From Bacteroidota bacterium (lineage in GTDB: Bacteria > Bacteroidota > Kryptoniia > Kryptoniales > JAKASW01), in contig JAJYOS010000207.1 in assembly GCA_021796055.1 (NCBI GenBank), positions 1 through 8,972 of the forward strand: a stretch of 8,972 nucleotides of DNA, given 5' to 3'. The translations under genes were made by a program, and so were the position numbers. The notes under the pieces are model-generated. The model ran no database searches. It saw nothing but the letters and a program-made list of their open reading frames with translations, and was not told the origin of the DNA. This document shows, piece after piece, positions 5,908-8,972 of the stretch; positions within the stretch are counted from its first letter, which is position 1, and the number at the start of each line of letters is the position of its first letter.

Positions 5908-6502
5908 ACTTGACTTCCTTCAGCGCGGCCCTGACCAGTTCCTCTACCGATTTCCCCGCCGATGCATCGCGCTTCAGGACTTCCCTGATCGCCCGCTCGC
6001 ACTGAACGCGCGAATAGCCAAGCGCGACAAGAGCATCGACTGCCCCAGACCTTGCTTCTTCCTTGCCCTCGAGTGCTTCACCCGATACAGATATCTCTAC
6101 ACGCTGGATCTTGTCGCGGAGCTCGAGAACGACGCGCTCTGCGGTCTTCCTTCCGATGCCCGGCATGGACATAAGCGCCTGGGAATCGGCACCCGCAATG
6201 AAGCCGTAAATATCCGCAGCACCCGCTGACGAGAGAAGGCCCAGCGCAGTCTTCGGTCCGATGCCCGTAACGCTGATTAGAAGATTGAAGAGCTTCCGTT
6301 CGTCTTCGGTCGCGAAGCCGTACAACTGCATGTCGTCCTCGCGAACGATGAGGACGGTGAAGACGGAGACTTCGTCGTTTACTTTCCCGACGGCATCGTA
6401 AGTGGATATCGGGATGTGTACTTCGTATGAGATCCCATTCACGTTCACGACGAGCGACGTCGGATTCTTTTGTTCGAGGCGCCCCTTCAGCCGGTATATC
6501 AT
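5906..6502 (-). CDS. ruvA: Holliday junction branch migration protein RuvA
   Basis: Encodes 198 residues, the usual RuvA length, from an ATG at 6502 that overlaps the ruvC stop as ATGA, implying translational coupling. RuvA tetramers bind four-way Holliday junctions and load the RuvB helicase for branch migration in recombinational repair. Domain I (about 1-62) is the OB-fold, starting MIYRLKGRLEQ and including NGISYEVHIP. Domain II (about 63-140) carries two helix-hairpin-helix motifs, VTGIGPKTALGLLS (78-91) and MPGIGRKTAERVVLEL (113-128). Domain III (about 150-198) is the flexible C-terminal part with VDALVALGYSRVQCERAI, which contacts RuvB. The gene ends at TAG, and the protein stops where RuvA should, so TAG is a real stop here. 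ruvB does not follow. Confidence 0.97.
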   Translation of the reverse strand: MIYRLKGRLEQKNPTSLVVNVNGISYEVHIPISTYDAVGKVNDEVSVFTVLIVREDDMQLYGFATEDERKLFNLLISVTGIGPKTALGLLSSAGAADIYGFIAGADSQALMSMPGIGRKTAERVVLELRDKIQRVEISVSGEALEGKEEARSGAVDALVALGYSRVQCERAIREVLKRDASAGKSVEELVRAALKEVK

Positions 6503-7062
6503 TTCACTCGCCTCAGGGAGCTGCGCTTCACGACAAGATGGCCGTTCTTGTCGACAAACTCCTTCCAGGTCCTGTACTTCGTTTTGTCAGCCCCGCAATT
6601 TTGAGCGTGGCAGATCGCGACGGCGCAGGCATCCGCTTCGTCTTCGCGTAAAACGAGATCTTCTCCGCCGGCAAGAAGCTGCTTCACCATGTACTTGACC
6701 TGGACTTTCGACGCGTTCCCGTTACCTGTCACCGATTGTTTCACTTTTCTGGGAGAATATTCCACCACTTCGACTTTTTTCAGGGCAGCTGCGAGGACCG
6801 CCGCGCTGCGCGCGTAACCGAGTTTGTATGCGCTCTGTGCGTTCTTCCCATAAAACCCCGCCTCCACAGCCACGCTCCCGATTCGGAACTGGCCGAACAA
6901 TTGGCCGACCTTCTCGAAAATCCTCACAAGTTTATCGGGCATCGACTGCGTGTCCGTCAGAAGAATCGTCCCGAAGTCCATTACGGTACTCCGATTATTG
7001 TCCGACTCTATCACGGCATAGCCCGTTTTCCGCGAACCGGGATCGATGCCAAGACTAATCAT
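6499..7062 (-). CDS. ruvC: Crossover junction endodeoxyribonuclease RuvC
   Basis: Encodes 187 residues from ATG 7062. A longer frame reaches 7188 inside yebC, but this ATG gives the standard MISLGIDPG start with the first catalytic Asp at residue 7; the ribosome site in front is weak (only CGAG). RuvC is a dimeric, Mg-dependent RNase H-fold nuclease that resolves Holliday junctions by symmetric cuts. The four acidic residues are present: D7 in GIDPGSRKTGYAV, E67 in VAVEAGFYGKN, D141 and D144 in LREDEADACAVA. The junction-binding loop region SAYKLGYARSAA (77-88) and VTGNGNASKVQVKYMV (111-126) are typical. The last 30 residues or so are a basic extension (KRSSLRRVK) that varies in the family. 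It lies 58 bases after yebC and overlaps ruvA by four bases. Confidence 0.96.
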   Translation of the reverse strand: MISLGIDPGSRKTGYAVIESDNNRSTVMDFGTILLTDTQSMPDKLVRIFEKVGQLFGQFRIGSVAVEAGFYGKNAQSAYKLGYARSAAVLAAALKKVEVVEYSPRKVKQSVTGNGNASKVQVKYMVKQLLAGGEDLVLREDEADACAVAICHAQNCGADKTKYRTWKEFVDKNGHLVVKRSSLRRVK

Positions 7063-7120
7063 CTCGACGGAAATCCCGAGGTCGCCAGCGTGCTTTCTAT
7101 TCCTGACAGGATCCGGACTC

Positions 7121-7870
7121 TCACTGGTTGAGCTGGGCCAATACGCTGTCGTCGATATCGAAATTCGCGTAGACGTTCTGCACGTCATCGTGTTCCTCGA
7201 GCGCCTCCATCAGCTTCAGGACCTGTTCGGCTTCCTTCCCTTCGACGCGGACGAGGTTCTGAGGAAGGAGCTGGGAAGCGGCATTATTGATCTTGATCCC
7301 TTTTCCCTCGATCGCTTTCTTGACCGCCTCGAAATTCTCAGCCGATGTCGTGATATCGTAGTAATCCTCTTCCGCCTTCATGTCATCCGCGCCGGCTTCG
7401 AGAATTATGTTGAGCAGGTCGTCCTCTCCGATAGCTGCCTTCGGGACCTCGATGCTCCCTTTTTTCTGGAACATCCACGCGACAGATCCGGCTTCTGCCA
7501 GTTTTCCGTTGTTGCGGTCCAGTAAATGACGGAGCTCGGCCACGGTCCTGTTCTTGTTGTCCGTGACGAGTTCTATCATCAGCGCCACGCCGCCGGGCCC
7601 ATATCCTTCGTACGTAATCTCTTCATACTGGACGCCGGGAAGTTCGCCCGTGCCGCGCTGAACGGCGCGCTTGATGTTGTCGGCGGGCATGTTGTTGTCT
7701 TTGGCTGTCTGCACCGCGAGCCTCAGTCTGGGATTACCGTTGATGTCCCCGCCGCCATTCTTCGCGGCGATGGTTATTTCCTTGATGAGGCGGCTAAACA
7801 ATTTCCCGCGCTGTGCGTCGGTCCCTGCCTTCTTGTGTTTGATTTTGGCCCATTTATTATGTCCGGACAT
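7121..7870 (-). CDS. yebC: YebC/PmpR family protein (TACO1-like)
   Basis: Encodes 249 residues, normal for the family, from ATG 7870 with Shine-Dalgarno AGGAGGTT (7883-7876). The product opens with the signature MSGHNKWAKIKHKKAGTDAQ and RGKLFSRLIKEI, continues with GGDINGNPRLRLAVQTAKDN and MPADNIKRAVQRGTGE (about 58-73), then YEGYGPGGVALMIELVTDNK and GSVAWMFQKKG in the second domain. Family members were first described as transcriptional regulators; the mitochondrial homologue TACO1 and bacterial YebC are linked to translation, including through difficult proline-rich stretches. Which role applies here cannot be read from the sequence. It sits between recJ and ruvC, and its close association with ruvC is common in bacteria. 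The reading frame is intact. Confidence 0.96.
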   Translation of the reverse strand: MSGHNKWAKIKHKKAGTDAQRGKLFSRLIKEITIAAKNGGGDINGNPRLRLAVQTAKDNNMPADNIKRAVQRGTGELPGVQYEEITYEGYGPGGVALMIELVTDNKNRTVAELRHLLDRNNGKLAEAGSVAWMFQKKGSIEVPKAAIGEDDLLNIILEAGADDMKAEEDYYDITTSAENFEAVKKAIEGKGIKINNAASQLLPQNLVRVEGKEAEQVLKLMEALEEHDDVQNVYANFDIDDSVLAQLNQ

Positions 7871-7873
7871 GAT

Positions 7874-8972
7874 TCAACCTCCTAAGCTTTCCTTGCCGAT
7901 TCCTCGCCCCGTCGGAACCCTGGGACTCTCGGACTCGGAAGTGTTTCTGAAATCCTTTAGTTGCAACTGATAATATACGTTACCCGCATAATGATTTTCA
8001 TCAACCGAATACACGACATCGAGCCTCGCACCTGCTTTCACGCTGCTGTCGCCGTTCCTGAATTTAATCGCATCGAATGTGACGCCGTTCGATCTTAATT
8101 TCATCTTCAGGTGAGAATTCCCGACAATACGGGCATCCGAGAGGTAAACGTTCGCCGTGCGGAAGACCGGCTTGGAATTGTGCGGCCCGAACGGCTCGAA
8201 CATTTTCAGCGTATTCATGAAATCCCCGTTGACTTCGCCGAGGTCGAGATCGGAATCGATCGAGATCACCGGGGTCTTCAGGTCTTCGGTGATCGTACGG
8301 GCCACTACCTCTTCGAATTTTGCAGAGAAACGTTCGAGGTTCTCCGGCATGAGTGCCATTCCCGCTGCGACCTTGTGACCGCCGAACTGAAGCAGGAGAT
8401 CCGAACATTCCCTTATTGCCGCGAAGACATCGTACCCGGCGACGCTGCGCGCGCTTCCGCGTATCACGCCGTCAACTGTCGCGAGCATGATCGTCGGCCG
8501 GTAAAAACTCTCCACGATCCTTGAAGCCACAATGCCTACGACCCCCGGGTGCCATGAGTCCTTGTGCAGAACAAGCGAACTTCGGTCCCCGCGTGCAAAC
8601 ATCTGGACGGCAAGTTCCTGCGCCTCATTGAAGGTTTTCTCATCGAGAAGCTTCCTGTGAGAATTTTCGCTCTCCAGTACCTGCGCGAATTCCTGCGCCA
8701 GGTCGGCGTTGTCCGTGATCAGGAGCTCCACCGCGCGCTTGGCATCGCCCAGGCGCCCGACCGCGTTGATTCGGGGAGCAATGTTGAAGGAAACCTGTCC
8801 CGTCGTGAGTCTTCCAAGCTCAACTCTCGAGCTTTCCAACAGCGCCTTTATGCCCGCTCTCGGATGACCGGCGATGGCTTTAAACCCGGCCTGGACGAAA
8901 ATACGGTTCTCACCGACGAGTGGCACGACATCGGCCGCCGCAGCAATTGCCACGAGGTCGAGGTACTCATCA
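7874..8972 (-). CDS. recJ: Single-stranded-DNA exonuclease RecJ (C-terminal part, 5' end outside window)
   Basis: About 365 C-terminal residues are visible; the frame stays open to the right edge, reading DEYLDLVAIAAAADVVPLVG at its start, which is the tail of the DHH catalytic domain. A GTG at 8953 is inside this motif and is not the start. RecJ degrades single-stranded DNA 5' to 3' in recombination and mismatch repair. Visible parts are the DHH-domain end (about 1-25), RVELGRLTTGQVSFNIAPRI and NAVGRLGDAKRAVELL (about 45-80), the DHHA1 domain with HPGVVGIVASRIVE and FGGHKVAAG (196-204), and a C-terminal OB-like domain with DVVYSVDENHYAGNVYYQLQ. The N-terminal Asp/His metal ligands lie beyond the window. 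Its stop TGA (7876-7874) overlaps the yebC Shine-Dalgarno and is three bases before the yebC ATG, so the two are surely cotranscribed. Confidence 0.96.
   Translation of the reverse strand, partial: DEYLDLVAIAAAADVVPLVGENRIFVQAGFKAIAGHPRAGIKALLESSRVELGRLTTGQVSFNIAPRINAVGRLGDAKRAVELLITDNADLAQEFAQVLESENSHRKLLDEKTFNEAQELAVQMFARGDRSSLVLHKDSWHPGVVGIVASRIVESFYRPTIMLATVDGVIRGSARSVAGYDVFAAIRECSDLLLQFGGHKVAAGMALMPENLERFSAKFEEVVARTITEDLKTPVISIDSDLDLGEVNGDFMNTLKMFEPFGPHNSKPVFRTANVYLSDARIVGNSHLKMKLRSNGVTFDAIKFRNGDSSVKAGARLDVVYSVDENHYAGNVYYQLQLKDFRNTSESESPRVPTGRGIGKESLGG

Noticed and set aside
5664..6002. 112-codon minus-strand frame overlapping the end of ruvA
   Set aside because: Its first third reads ruvA in another frame and the rest is low in coding character; the ruvA frame is certain.
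7063..7188. Upstream extension of the ruvC frame
   Set aside because: It would overlap yebC by 68 bases and add 42 residues before the standard MISLGIDPG start; the internal ATG places the catalytic Asp at residue 7, as in the family.
1..8972. CRISPR array, tRNA, rRNA, or phage-defence operon
   Set aside because: I saw no regularly spaced direct repeats, no tRNA-like cloverleaf, no rRNA sequence, and no nuclease, toxin-antitoxin or similar gene pair apart from the housekeeping recombination genes.

Overview
This 8972-base window looks like an ordinary chromosomal segment of moderate GC from a Gram-negative-type bacterium. The clearest evidence for that cell type is a set of predicted exported proteins, including a lipoprotein-like beta-propeller. 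The overall style (a lipid-anchored Asp-box propeller, small secreted proteins of DUF4412-like character, and a recJ-yebC-ruvC-ruvA cluster) reminds me of the Bacteroidota/Ignavibacteria-Chlorobi (FCB) lineage. That placement is inference, since no rRNA or other phylogenetic marker was available to compare.

Layout, left to right. A minus-strand gene starts at 33 and runs off the left edge; only 11 codons are visible. A plus-strand gene at 375-923 encodes an unrecognised exported protein. A minus-strand pair follows: an aldo/keto reductase (1717-2715) and, 40 bases downstream, a small secreted protein (1074-1676) whose frame is interrupted by one TAG. An 8-bp perfect hairpin that completely pairs the Shine-Dalgarno of the second gene lies between the two. 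A plus-strand gene (3156-4172) encodes a six-Asp-box beta-propeller lipoprotein.

The stretch from about 4173 to 5905 has no convincing intact gene. It holds two decayed minus-strand coding remnants, one of them resembling the C-terminal part of a DUF4932-type putative metallopeptidase. It also holds a stem-loop and an imperfect inverted-repeat element of about 120 bp.

The right third is a compact minus-strand operon, recJ (5' end beyond the window), yebC, ruvC and ruvA, ending at a small putative terminator that overlaps the ruvA stop. RecJ is a 5'-3' single-strand exonuclease, RuvA binds Holliday junctions and RuvC resolves them, so three of the four genes serve recombinational repair; YebC is a translation or regulatory factor that is often a neighbour of ruvC. 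ruvB is not in the window.

I found no convincing new multi-gene system. The most interesting signals are local: the in-frame amber codon with an intact 36-codon tail, the Shine-Dalgarno-sequestering hairpin just upstream of that same gene, the decaying gene region, and the inverted-repeat element.
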